64,000 bases of DNA, taken from contig NZ_KE386810.1 of the NCBI RefSeq assembly GCF_000428885.1, positions 1 through 64,000 on the forward strand, written 5' to 3'. Below, piece by piece: positions 8,339 to 16,189 of the stretch. The notes under the pieces are model-generated. The model did no database searches. It worked only from the letters and a program-made list of their open reading frames with translations, and had not been told where the DNA came from. The stretch's first letter is position 1; each line of letters starts with the position of its first letter. The translations under genes were made by a program, and so were the position numbers. Origin of the DNA: Geothrix fermentans DSM 14018. Its GTDB lineage: Bacteria; Acidobacteriota; Holophagae; Holophagales; Holophagaceae.

Positions 8339-8992
8339 CTACTTCAGCGCGGCAAGGAGCGTCTCGACGGGCAGGCGCTTCCTGTAGTCCGCGTCCACGT
8401 GCGAGAGGAGGACCGTCCCGTCGGGGCCGATGAGGTAGGTGCCCGGAATGGGCAGCTCGTGGCGCGTGTCTCCGTTGTGTTTCTCCAGATCGATGCCGAA
8501 CTGCCTGTAGATCGGGACCACCTCATCCGGGACCTGGAACACCAACCCATATTCCCGTGCGACCTTGCCACCCACGTCGCTCAGGACGGGAAAGGTGAGC
8601 GCGTCCTTTTCCGCTGTCGAAAGGGTGTATTCAGGGATCTGGGGCGAGACGGCCACCAGTTCGGCCCCTTTTGCCCGGATCTCCGCCAGGTGGGCCTGGT
8701 AGCTCCTGAGCTGGAGGTTGCAGTAGGGGCACCAGCCACCCCGGTAGAAAGTGAGGATGACGGGCCCTTTCTTCAAGAGGCCGGACAGACGGACGACCTG
8801 GCCCTTGGCATCGGGCAACGTGAAGTCAGGGGCCTTCTGGCCCCGGTGGACGGCCCGTTCGGCTTGGCCTGACCTCATGAGGTCTTCGGTGGCCTTGGCG
8901 AGGACCGCCTTGGGGTCGGTGGCCTGAGCCCCGAGGGGGGCCGCGAGGATGGCCAGGGTCAAGGCAAGAAGGGGGATACGGGTCGAGCGCAT
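8339..8992 (-). CDS. Exported peroxiredoxin-like (AhpC/TSA) protein
   Basis: 217 residues from the preferred ATG at 8992, which has GGAG six bases upstream; the ATG at 8998 sits too close to that site. A signal peptide (about residues 1-24) precedes a thioredoxin-fold domain. Its active site is GGWCPYC, a CxxC (C88 and C91) in the position of the peroxidatic cysteine, as in the peroxiredoxin-like bacterioferritin-comigratory relatives. It should reduce peroxides, or act as a thiol oxidoreductase, in the periplasm. It is a monocistronic gene whose upstream region is shared with the peptide operon at 9286. Confidence 0.8.
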   Translation of the reverse strand: MRSTRIPLLALTLAILAAPLGAQATDPKAVLAKATEDLMRSGQAERAVHRGQKAPDFTLPDAKGQVVRLSGLLKKGPVILTFYRGGWCPYCNLQLRSYQAHLAEIRAKGAELVAVSPQIPEYTLSTAEKDALTFPVLSDVGGKVAREYGLVFQVPDEVVPIYRQFGIDLEKHNGDTRHELPIPGTYLIGPDGTVLLSHVDADYRKRLPVETLLAALK

Positions 8993-9285
8993 GGGCATCT
9001 CCGGGTGAAGGGACTGCGCTTTGGTGTCGGGTGCCCCGTCCCTGTGACAGGCGATTGGGGATCAGGTCCAGTGAAATGGCGCGGGATCCGGCGATTCCGA
9101 TTCGATGGAACGGACCGGGGACGGAATTCATCCATCCAGATACCGGCCCGCTGGGGGCCCACCGGATGGCAGCGGGTGACCTGAGGTCCCCGATCGACTC
9201 CGGGACGCCCCCTTCTCCGGGTCCACCGTTCCACCCAGGCCCCCCCCCGGGGGCTTATCCGCGGCGGATGCCGCATGGAGGTTTC

Positions 9286-9603
9286 ATGATCAGCAAGATG
9301 ACCCAGCTCGCCACGCTGTTCGCAGCCGGCTCTGTCCTGGCGGCCACCGCCACTCCGCTCGGGGCGAGCCCTTTGCGCACCGCGGCGGCCGCCGGCACCA
9401 CCGCCGCCTTCGAGGCGTCGGGCTCCTGCGGCGCCGGCTCCTGCGGCGGCAAGGCCGAGAAGAAAGACGAGAAGAAGCCGGCCGACGCCAAGAAGGCCAA
9501 GAAGGCGAAGGCTGAGAAGGACGGCTCCTGCGGCGCCGGTTCCTGCGGGGGCAAGGCCGACAAGAAGGACGAGAAGAAGGCCGAAGAGGCCGAGAAGAAG
9601 TAG
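9286..9603 (+). CDS. Secreted Cys/Lys-rich precursor peptide with two CGAGSC cores
   Basis: 105 residues. A signal peptide (about 1-27, ending LGA) is followed by an Ala/Thr spacer and then two copies of GSCGAGSCGGKA (residues 46-57 and 80-91). Each is followed by a Lys/Glu/Asp-rich tail containing KKDEKK. The only cysteines are the four in the repeats (C48, C53, C82, C87). This is the make-up of bufferin/HvfA-type precursors, whose Cys-Gly motifs are oxidised by MNIO enzymes to copper-binding groups. The start is set by GGAGG at 9277-9281. It heads an operon with a radical SAM enzyme, an MNIO enzyme and a DUF2063 protein. The modification itself is inferred. Confidence 0.8.
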   Translation: MISKMTQLATLFAAGSVLAATATPLGASPLRTAAAAGTTAAFEASGSCGAGSCGGKAEKKDEKKPADAKKAKKAKAEKDGSCGAGSCGGKADKKDEKKAEEAEKK

Positions 9604-9619
9604 CCGTTCCATTCCGTGC

Positions 9620-9643
9620 CCGGGGGGCCACCCGGCTCCCCGG
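9620..9643 (+). terminator. Attenuator-like hairpin between precursor and enzyme genes
   Basis: A 10-bp stem (9620-9629 pairs with 9634-9643, including one G-U pair) with a four-base ACCC loop, followed by AGTTTCC. It lies in the 62-bp gap after the precursor stop. A partial terminator here would give more precursor than enzyme, as is usual for modified-peptide operons. Confidence 0.5.
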
Positions 9644-9665
9644 AGTTTCCAGGGGGAGGACCGCC

Positions 9666-10700
9666 ATGTCTCCTGCCGTTCCGGATGCCGAAGAGGGGGA
9701 AGGGGCCGTGGCCGGGTCCTATTTCTCCGTCCAGATGCACCTGCTGCACGAGTGCAACCTGAAGTGCGCCCACTGCTACGACGCGCACCATCCGGCCCTC
9801 GGCATGCCGTCCACCACCGAGATCAAGCGGCGGCTGGACGCCATCTACGCCTTCGGGGCGGCCGAAGGGGTCGTCCCCGACATGCACCTGTCCGGGGGCG
9901 AGCCCACAGTGCGGAAGGACCTCGTGGAGATCGTGGACCACATCTTCGGTCCCAAGGGGGGAGACGCCCTCCTGTTCACCAACGGGACGCGATGGACGAA
10001 GCGCCTGGCCGCGGACCTCTACCTGGCCGGGCTCCGCTTCGTCCAGGTCAGCCTCGAAGGGCCGAGGGCGTTCACGGACGGCATCCGGGGAGCGGGCGTC
10101 TACGACCGGGCCATGGACACGCTCGGCATGCTCCGGGGCATGGGGTTCCGCCTCACGGTGAGTACCACGGTCACGGCCCTGAACTACCCCGTTCTCCAGG
10201 CCTTCGTGGAGGAACTCGACCCCCTGGGGATCCACTTCCATCTCCGCGAGGTCTTCCCCGTGGGAGCTGGCGCGGACCTCCTCCAGATCACCGCCGACCA
10301 GAGGCGGGCCTTCTCGCGCTGGGCGATCGCCTACGACGGGGCCTCCAGCATCGGAATCGAGGACCCGGTCCACTGTTCGGTGGACCCCCGCTACGCCGCG
10401 GACCGGCGGGGCTGCGTGGCGGCCCGGAACCACTTCGCCGTGGACGTGGACGGCTCGATCTTCCCCTGCCGGGTGCTGGCCCACCGGGTGGGCCACGTGA
10501 ACTACCTGCGGGCGGCCTGGTACCACCCGGACATGGTCCGCATCCGGAACCGTGAGTTCACCGGACAGTGCGGACGCTGCGAGCTGAAGGCGAATTGCGG
10601 CGGCTGCCGGGTCCACGCCCGCCTGAACGGCGACCTCTTCGGCGAGGACACGAGGTGCTTCGCCCAGGAACAGGGACTGATCGGAGCGGAGGCGTCATGA
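9666..10700 (+). CDS. Radical SAM/SPASM peptide maturase
   Basis: 344 residues. The radical SAM cluster motif is C30-x3-C34-x2-C37 (CNLKCAHC), followed by the GGEP segment (LSGGEPTVRKD) that binds SAM. The C-terminal SPASM region has the expected cysteines for two auxiliary iron-sulfur clusters: RGC, FPCR, CGRC, NCGGC and a final RCF. SPASM enzymes install thioether, C-C or related crosslinks in ribosomal peptides. It follows the precursor by 62 bases and overlaps the MNIO gene by ATGA. A role on the CGAGSC peptide is inferred from position. No PqqD-like leader-binding domain is visible. Confidence 0.88.
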   Translation: MSPAVPDAEEGEGAVAGSYFSVQMHLLHECNLKCAHCYDAHHPALGMPSTTEIKRRLDAIYAFGAAEGVVPDMHLSGGEPTVRKDLVEIVDHIFGPKGGDALLFTNGTRWTKRLAADLYLAGLRFVQVSLEGPRAFTDGIRGAGVYDRAMDTLGMLRGMGFRLTVSTTVTALNYPVLQAFVEELDPLGIHFHLREVFPVGAGADLLQITADQRRAFSRWAIAYDGASSIGIEDPVHCSVDPRYAADRRGCVAARNHFAVDVDGSIFPCRVLAHRVGHVNYLRAAWYHPDMVRIRNREFTGQCGRCELKANCGGCRVHARLNGDLFGEDTRCFAQEQGLIGAEAS

Positions 10701-11554
10701 GCGGCAAGGGCCTTTTCGGCGTGGGGCTGGGGCTCCGGCGCCCCCACATCCTGGAAGCCGCGGAGCGGGCGGACCTGCCCGTCCCCTTCTGGGAGGTCGC
10801 GCCCGAGAACATCATCGGAGAGGGCGGGAGGATCCACCGGGCCGCCATGGAGGTGCTGGCGCGCGATCCCGCCCTCAGCCACGGCCTGAGCCTTTCGCCG
10901 GGAGGGTACGACGGTTGGGACCTGGACTACCTCCGGGACCTGGGGGCCTTCCTCCAGGACATCCGGGCCCCCTGGCACTCCGAGCACCTCTGCTTCACCG
11001 TCGCGGGCGGCGTGAACACCCACGAGCTGCTGCCCATCCCCTTCACCCGGGCCGCGGCGGCGCATACGGTCCAGCGGGTGCGCGCGCTCCAGGACGCGCT
11101 GCCCGTTCCGCTCATCCTCGAGAACATCACCTACTACGCGGAGCTGGGCGCCGCCGAGATGGAGGAGGCGGACTTCATCACGGCGGTCCTGGAAGGCGCC
11201 GATTGCGGCTGGCTGCTGGACGTGAGCAACGTCTACGTGAACAGCCTCAACTTCGGGTTCGATCCCAGGGCCTGGATCGCGCGGATGCCGCTGGAGCGGG
11301 TCCGCCAGATCCACGTGGGGGGCTATGAACAGTCCGGCGAGGTGGTCATCGACACCCACGGCGCCACCATCTCTGATCCCGTGATCGCCCTGCTGCAGTG
11401 GACCCTGGCGCGGCTCGGGAGGAACGTCCCGGTCCTTCTGGAGCGGGACCACCAGCTGCCGGACCTGGACGTCCTCCTTGTGGAACGGACGAAGCTGCAG
11501 GACGCCTGTGACGAGGCCCTCCTTTCCGCTGGCACAGGGGGCTCCCATGCCTAG
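10697..11554 (+). CDS. MNIO (DUF692) multinuclear iron oxidase
   Basis: 285 residues from the ATG that overlaps the previous stop. It shows the DUF692 landmarks: GLGLRRPH at the start, EVAPEN (E33, E37), H62, HSEHL (H94, E96, H97), LENI (E142), LLDVSN (D175, N178), IHVGG (H206), DTHG (D219, H221) and ERDH (E249, D251). These make the TIM-barrel site that holds two or three irons in MbnB, TglH and BufB, enzymes that oxidise cysteine to oxazolone-thioamide or related groups. It is flanked by its usual partner (DUF2063) and, less usually, by a radical SAM enzyme. Confidence 0.93.
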   Translation: MSGKGLFGVGLGLRRPHILEAAERADLPVPFWEVAPENIIGEGGRIHRAAMEVLARDPALSHGLSLSPGGYDGWDLDYLRDLGAFLQDIRAPWHSEHLCFTVAGGVNTHELLPIPFTRAAAAHTVQRVRALQDALPVPLILENITYYAELGAAEMEEADFITAVLEGADCGWLLDVSNVYVNSLNFGFDPRAWIARMPLERVRQIHVGGYEQSGEVVIDTHGATISDPVIALLQWTLARLGRNVPVLLERDHQLPDLDVLLVERTKLQDACDEALLSAGTGGSHA

Positions 11555-12341
11555 TGCGGTCCCCACCCAGGAACAGCGGCTCCAGGCTGCCTTGCTGGAT
11601 CTCCTGCTGGAACCGGAGGCGGGCGTGGCCTTCGATGCGGACGCGGCGGGATTCGGGCGGGAGCGCGGCATCCTCCCCCCCCACGATGCCGCCCTGAATC
11701 GGTTCAAGGACCGCCTCCAGATCTACCGGAACGCGGCCAGGAACGACGTCCAGGACCTCCTGGAGACCTTCTTCCCCGTCACCGGGGCCCTGCTGGGGGC
11801 GCCCGCCTGGGAATCCTGCGTCTCGGAGTTCATCGCCAGCCGCGGCATCACGACCCCCTACTTCCGAGACATCATCCCCGGGTTCGTCGGCTGGCTGTCC
11901 ACCTCGGGCTGGGGCCATGCGCCATGGCCCACCCTGCTGGCCGTGGCGCACTTCGAGCTGCTCGAGTTCCTGGTGGAGCGATGGCCCGATGCCCCCCGGC
12001 CGTCCGGGCTGGCGGCCCATCCGGCCCCGGGTGACCGGATCGTGCTGGACCCGGCGACCCGGATCGTCCAGTACGCCTGCGCCGCCCACCGCGCCACGAT
12101 CGAACGGCCGCTGCCCGAGCCGGAGCCGGCCCACCTGCTGGCCTTCCGGGACGAAGAAGGGGCATTCCAGGCGCTCGAGCTCACGGCGGCCACCGCGGCC
12201 CTCCTGGTGATGGGGCAGGAAACCCCCCTCGAAGAGGCCGCCGCAGCGCTGCACCTCGACGGCCTGTCCGAGGCTCTGGCCCTCCTCCAGGACCTGTACG
12301 ACCAGGGGGCCCTCTGGGGCTTCGAGCGGGCCAGGGCCTGA
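11547..12341 (+). CDS. DUF2063 partner protein (BufC/HvfC-like)
   Basis: 264 residues. The N-terminal half has the DUF2063 pattern: RLQIYRNAARNDVQDLLETFFPV followed by FIASRGITTPYFRDI. The C-terminal half is a small alpha/beta domain ending in a helical DGLSEALALLQDLYDQGAL segment. Proteins of this family bind the precursor and hand it to the MNIO enzyme. It overlaps the MNIO gene by 8 bases, so the two are made together. The operon appears to end here; the next gene is 138 bases away. Confidence 0.85.
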   Translation: MPSAVPTQEQRLQAALLDLLLEPEAGVAFDADAAGFGRERGILPPHDAALNRFKDRLQIYRNAARNDVQDLLETFFPVTGALLGAPAWESCVSEFIASRGITTPYFRDIIPGFVGWLSTSGWGHAPWPTLLAVAHFELLEFLVERWPDAPRPSGLAAHPAPGDRIVLDPATRIVQYACAAHRATIERPLPEPEPAHLLAFRDEEGAFQALELTAATAALLVMGQETPLEEAAAALHLDGLSEALALLQDLYDQGALWGFERARA

Positions 12342-12479
12342 CGCCGGGAGATGGGCAATCTCCTGGACGGGATTCCCTGGAACGGATCCTCCGTGAGGCA
12401 CACCCCAGTCCCCATGCATCGCGCAGCGCCGCCAGGGCCGTTCGACTGGCCTCCGGCGGCCCTTCCAAGGAGATCGACC

Positions 12480-13091
12480 ATGCGTCTGCCCGCCCTCTTC
12501 CTGTCCGCCCTCGTGCTCCTCTCGCCCTTGGCCGCAGGAACCAAGACCTTCGTGCCCGACACGAACCACTCCCTCTTCGGGTTCCGGGCCTCGACCCTCC
12601 TCTTCGAGGTTCCGGGGCGGTTCCAGAAGTACAAGCTGGACATCGCGGGCGATCCAGCGGACCTGTCCACCGTCAGCATCCGGGTTGAACTCGAGGCGAG
12701 GTCCATCAACACCGAGAACAAGATGCGGGACGACCATCTTCGTACCGCTGATTTCTTCGATGTCGCCCGGTATCCGAAGATCGTCTTCACATCCCGGAAG
12801 GCCTGGCGCGAGGGGGACAAGGTCCAGGTCCAGGGCCTCCTGACCATCCGCGGGATCGAGAAGCCCCTCCAGATCACCTTCACGGAAGCCACCGGCCTCA
12901 ATGGGGCGGGGACCCAGACCTGGTCCTACAAGGCGACCCTGCCCATCAACCGGAAGGATTACGGGATCGGCGCCGACAGCGTGGCCGCGAAGATCAGCCT
13001 GAAGGATGACGTCGAGCTGAACCTGCTCCTCGTGGGGTTCTTCCATGATGCGCCGGCGGCGCCCGCCGCGAAGGCCGCCAGGAAGAAGTGA
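12480..13091 (+). CDS. YceI-family periplasmic lipid-binding protein
   Basis: 203 residues: a signal peptide (about 1-20) then a lipocalin-like barrel. It has the YceI signatures FVPDTNHSLFGFR near the start, NKMRDDHLRTADFFDVARYPKI in the middle, and GLLTIRGIEKP toward the end. The family binds polyisoprenoid chains such as ubiquinone precursors. The tail is Ala/Lys-rich. The ATG at 12480 has an AAGGAGA ribosome site. It is on the same strand as the peptide operon, 138 bases after it, so co-expression is possible but not shown. Confidence 0.9.
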   Translation: MRLPALFLSALVLLSPLAAGTKTFVPDTNHSLFGFRASTLLFEVPGRFQKYKLDIAGDPADLSTVSIRVELEARSINTENKMRDDHLRTADFFDVARYPKIVFTSRKAWREGDKVQVQGLLTIRGIEKPLQITFTEATGLNGAGTQTWSYKATLPINRKDYGIGADSVAAKISLKDDVELNLLLVGFFHDAPAAPAAKAARKK

Positions 13092-13129
13092 TCGCATCGG
13101 ACGCGGCCCGGGCCTGGGAGTTCTGGGCT

Positions 13130-14056
13130 TCAGGGATTGAACGGCGAAGCTTCCTGGAAGGTCCATCGGGGACTCCCTTCAGCGGGAGGTGTCGAGGACC
13201 AGCGTTCCAGATGGAACTCCAGGAAGCGTCCCGTGCCTCCGGTGCGGCCTTCAAGGTCTTCGGCGCCCCATAGGACGCGGGCGGTGCCGGACAGGTGGAG
13301 CAGGATTCCCGTGGTGAACGAGGGTATGAGGATGCCCATGCGGGCGTCCACGGCCAGGTTGCCGAAGGACTGGAAGAAGCTGTTGCCAGGGTAATCCGGC
13401 AGGCGCAAGGTGGTGCCGTCCAGCACCTCCAGGAAGCCCGGCTTGCCTCCTCGGTGGGAAGCGTCCGCACCCCGCTCCGGGTGCAGGGTGGCCAGGAAAA
13501 GGGTATCCGCCGCCTGGATCCAGGCTCGTTCCTCATCTCCGAGGGCTCGGCCCCGCCGGGGTTCGAGACCTGTGGCGGGCGCTTCCTGCACGCCGAGGAA
13601 TGTACGCTTCTGGATGAACTTCGGGCAGTTGGGGAAGGACTCCCGCACAGCGAGCTGGAGCCTGTCCCTGGAGACGTCATCCACCTTGCCGTTGACCCGT
13701 AGCCTCTTTCGGCTGGCCAAGTCGATGAACAACCCACCCAGGGCCCCCCCGGGGGCAAGCGTGGCGAACAGCGGATTGGCCGGATGCACGGGGGCGCGGC
13801 GCAGATCGAAACGCACCGTCGCGCCGTCGGGATCCGGGTCGATGAACCCGCTTTCGCCGACCAAGGCCGAACACCACAACGCCCCTTCGGCATCGAGACC
13901 ACCGAGAATGGCCCAGGGTTGTTTCGCCACGAAGGGCAAGGCCTGAGGCATGATCCACGGGGTGATCAGACGGCTGTTGAGGATGGCGTTGTGGCTCTCG
14001 CCCGCACGGTGCTGGACCGCGAGTTCGCCCTCGTGGAAGGCACTGGGGTCAGACAT
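13130..14056 (-). CDS. Pyridoxamine-phosphate-oxidase-fold flavoprotein
   Basis: 308 residues with the split FMN-binding barrel of the PPOX family, seen as two halves: FVAKQPWAILGGLDAEG...SALVG around residues 42-68, and ADTLFLATLHPERGADASHRGGKPGF with LPDYPGNSFFQSFGNLAVDARMGILIP later. This long form is common as an FMN- or haem-binding detoxification protein. It lies 58 bases downstream of the DsrE gene on the same strand, so both may answer to the TetR regulator at 14598. The substrate is unknown. Confidence 0.8.
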   Translation of the reverse strand: MSDPSAFHEGELAVQHRAGESHNAILNSRLITPWIMPQALPFVAKQPWAILGGLDAEGALWCSALVGESGFIDPDPDGATVRFDLRRAPVHPANPLFATLAPGGALGGLFIDLASRKRLRVNGKVDDVSRDRLQLAVRESFPNCPKFIQKRTFLGVQEAPATGLEPRRGRALGDEERAWIQAADTLFLATLHPERGADASHRGGKPGFLEVLDGTTLRLPDYPGNSFFQSFGNLAVDARMGILIPSFTTGILLHLSGTARVLWGAEDLEGRTGGTGRFLEFHLERWSSTPPAEGSPRWTFQEASPFNP

Positions 14057-14114
14057 GGGGCCTCCGCATTCGAAAATTCATCCACCCGGCGGATCAGATC
14101 CGCCGGGTAGGAGC

Positions 14115-14492
14115 CTAGAAAGTGACGAGGGAATAGCCCTTGGCCAGGTAGTCGCCCAGACTGATGACGCCGTTGGTACCCGGAATCTTCAAGTCGCGGC
14201 CCACGGGGAGGCCAGTGGCCTCGACGTCGCTGGCGGAGCCGAACACATCCGCGCAGCCACCGCACACGCCCACCACCTTGTCCTGTACGGCGCGGAAAAG
14301 GGGGGCGGCAGGGTGATCGGCCTTGACGAGCTCGGTGGCCCAGCGGATGCCGGTCCCCTGGAAGATGAGGGCGACCTCCTCCTTGCGCTCCTTCAGGTCG
14401 TAGGTGAGGAACAGCGCGTTGAAGAGGCGTCCCAGGGCCTCCTCTGATCCTGCCTTGGGATCGGAGAAGAGGACGATGGCGGTCTTGCTCAT
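14115..14492 (-). CDS. DsrE-family protein
   Basis: 125 residues with the DsrE/DsrF-like Rossmann fold: KTAIVLFSDP at the start, LFNALFLTYDLKER in helix 1, FQGTG mid-way and CGGCADVFG near residue 80, which carries two cysteines (CxxC). Relatives act in sulfur transfer or peroxiredoxin-like chemistry. Its promoter region holds a 26-bp palindrome that also matches a site before the divergent tetR gene, so it is very likely controlled by that repressor. Confidence 0.8.
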   Translation of the reverse strand: MSKTAIVLFSDPKAGSEEALGRLFNALFLTYDLKERKEEVALIFQGTGIRWATELVKADHPAAPLFRAVQDKVVGVCGGCADVFGSASDVEATGLPVGRDLKIPGTNGVISLGDYLAKGYSLVTF

Positions 14493-14505
14493 GGTGAGGC
14501 TCCTC

Positions 14506-14531
14506 GTCTAGACCGAACGATCGGTCTAGAC
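14506..14531. promoter_or_regulatory. TetR operator, site 1 (dsrE side)
   Basis: A palindrome with 11-bp arms GTCTAGACCGA and TCGGTCTAGAC around ACGA. It sits just downstream of the dsrE -10 element, so a bound repressor would block transcription. Confidence 0.75.
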
Positions 14532-14532
14532 A

Positions 14533-14560
14533 AGGCTACGCCTTCCCCCGCTTGGGTCAA
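14533..14560 (-). promoter_or_regulatory. Promoter of the DsrE gene
   Basis: On the minus strand, TTGACC (14560-14555), a 16-base spacer, then TAGCCT (14538-14533). Operator site 1 begins one base after the -10 element. Confidence 0.5.
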
Positions 14561-14567
14561 CCTTTTT

Positions 14568-14587
14568 TAGACCGATCGTTCGGTGTA
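14568..14587. promoter_or_regulatory. TetR operator, site 2 (tetR side)
   Basis: TAGACCGA, TCGT, TCGGTGTA. Over these 20 positions it matches site 1 (read on the other strand) at all but one base. Centres of the two sites are 59 bp apart. It ends 10 bases before the tetR ATG, which has no clear ribosome site. Confidence 0.7.
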
Positions 14588-14597
14588 TGGTCTGCCT

Positions 14598-15224
14598 ATG
14601 GATGGAGAACGGTCGACTCGCGAAGGGCTTTTGGCGCCATTGCTTGAGGCATTCCGAACCTATGGGTTCGATGGAGTCTCCCTGAGCCGCCTCTCCAAGG
14701 AGACCGGGCTGGGGAAGGCGAGCCTCTACCACCACTTTCCGGGCGGCAAAGGAGAGATGGCCATGGCGGTCATGGCCCTCTCGAGCGCCTGGCTGGAGAC
14801 GGAGGTTTTCAGCGTCCTCGAAGGCGCGGGCGACCCGGCCGCGCGCCTGGACCAGGTGTTGGAAGCCTTCCAGAGCTTCTACCAACGGGGGGGGAAGTCC
14901 TGTCTCCTGGATGTCATGCCCATCGGCGGTGGTCCAGACGTCCGGGCCATGGTGAAGGCCCTGATGCAGCGCTTGATCGCCGGATTCGAGCGGCTGGCCC
15001 TGGACGCAGGGATGGAACCCACGGAGGCGGTGTCCCGCGCGGAGTTGGCCCTCGTCTGCCTCCAAGGCAGCCTGGTGGTGTCGCGGGGACTGGGAGACGC
15101 CGCCCCCTTCCGCCATCAGATCGAATCACTGCGAAAGGGATTCCTCTCCGCCGAGGGCAACGGGAGGGCACCCAGGGAGTCCGGGCATTTCAGGCCCGGC
15201 TCGGGCCGGCGCGGCGGTTCCTGA
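14598..15224 (+). CDS. TetR/AcrR-family repressor
   Basis: 208 residues from the ATG at 14598; a GTG at 14583 would lie inside the operator and is less likely. The N-terminal domain has the TetR helix-turn-helix: FRTYGFDGVSLSRLSKETGLGKASLYHHFPGGKGEM. The C-terminal ligand domain has the cysteine-containing KSCLLDVMPIGGGP segment seen in the YcdC/AcuR-like group. It probably represses itself and the divergent dsrE operon through two matching palindromes. Its 3' end overlaps the convergent araC-type gene by 35 bases. There is no evident ribosome site, suggesting weak or leaderless translation. Confidence 0.88.
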   Translation: MDGERSTREGLLAPLLEAFRTYGFDGVSLSRLSKETGLGKASLYHHFPGGKGEMAMAVMALSSAWLETEVFSVLEGAGDPAARLDQVLEAFQSFYQRGGKSCLLDVMPIGGGPDVRAMVKALMQRLIAGFERLALDAGMEPTEAVSRAELALVCLQGSLVVSRGLGDAAPFRHQIESLRKGFLSAEGNGRAPRESGHFRPGSGRRGGS

Positions 15225-16029
15225 GCCACGCCCGGGGGGAGGCGCCCACAAGGTCCCGGAAGGCGCGGGAGAGGGCCGTGGGACTGCCGTAACCCACCTC
15301 GAAGGCGGCCACCTTCAGGGGGACCCCGCGTACCAGGCGCTCCTGGGTCATGGCGATCCGGAGGCCCGCCAGATGCTCCCCCGGCGTCATGCCGAGCGTG
15401 TCCTTGAACAGCTTGGCGAAGCCGCTTCTCGACAGGCCCGCGGCGGCGGCCAGGTCATCCAGGGTCCAGCCGCGGGCAGGCTCCGCATGCATGGTCGTGA
15501 TGGCCTTCCGGAGCTGAGGGTGCGCCAGGCCGGCCAGCAGGCCGGGCTCGGTCTGGCCCGCTGCCAGCGCCTGTCGGAGGAAGTGCACGAACACCACCTC
15601 GGACAGTCTGTCGATGACGGCCTGCCGCCCTTCAGCGGTCCCGAAGGCCTCCTGGAAGAGCAGCTCGGCCAGGGGACCGACCGCTGTGATGTCCAGCTGC
15701 ATCATCTCCGGCAGCGCCATGGCGAGCTGGCGGCCGACGCCGCTTCCGAAGGTGAGGCTTGTGCAGACCACGTCCAGTCCAGGAGGCCCCTCGGGAACCA
15801 GGTAGTGGGGAAGGCCCTGCGGATAGAAGAGCAGGCAGGGGCCCTGGATCCGCAGGGAAGGGCGTCCATCCTGATAGCGGATCTCGCCCCGACCCTGGCG
15901 CACGAGGTGGAGATCCCCCTGGCCCTTGGGCTGGTCGAACCCGGCGACTGCGCACAGATTCCCGGCGAAGAAAGTCCGGGCCCGGAGGTGGACATGCTCG
16001 AACAGGGGCTGGAGGGTGTCACCGGCCAT
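15190..16029 (-). CDS. AraC-family transcriptional regulator with cupin sensor
   Basis: 279 residues. An N-terminal cupin-type sensor (about 1-170, with LHLVRQGRGEIRYQDG and LLFYPQGLPHYL) is followed by two helix-turn-helix motifs of the AraC DNA-binding domain (WTLDDLAAAAGLSRSGFAKLFKDTLGMTP and VAAFEVGYGSPTALSRAFRDLVGASP). This layout is that of regulators next to oxidoreductases and AhpD-like genes. The divergent gene at 16190 is the likely target. It overlaps tetR at the 3' end. Confidence 0.88.
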   Translation of the reverse strand: MAGDTLQPLFEHVHLRARTFFAGNLCAVAGFDQPKGQGDLHLVRQGRGEIRYQDGRPSLRIQGPCLLFYPQGLPHYLVPEGPPGLDVVCTSLTFGSGVGRQLAMALPEMMQLDITAVGPLAELLFQEAFGTAEGRQAVIDRLSEVVFVHFLRQALAAGQTEPGLLAGLAHPQLRKAITTMHAEPARGWTLDDLAAAAGLSRSGFAKLFKDTLGMTPGEHLAGLRIAMTQERLVRGVPLKVAAFEVGYGSPTALSRAFRDLVGASPRAWLRNRRAGPSRA

Positions 16030-16189
16030 GCTGGACTCCGCGTCTGCTCATTCGGACTCCCGGTCACCTTCGAATGGGCCCGGGGTGCCACATTCAGACG
16101 ATGCGCCGAGGCCTGCTCCATGCCCGGCCAGGCTGGACGGGCCCGTCCGAACGCCGCTCTCCTCCATCTTCTCATCGAAAGGAAACCGA

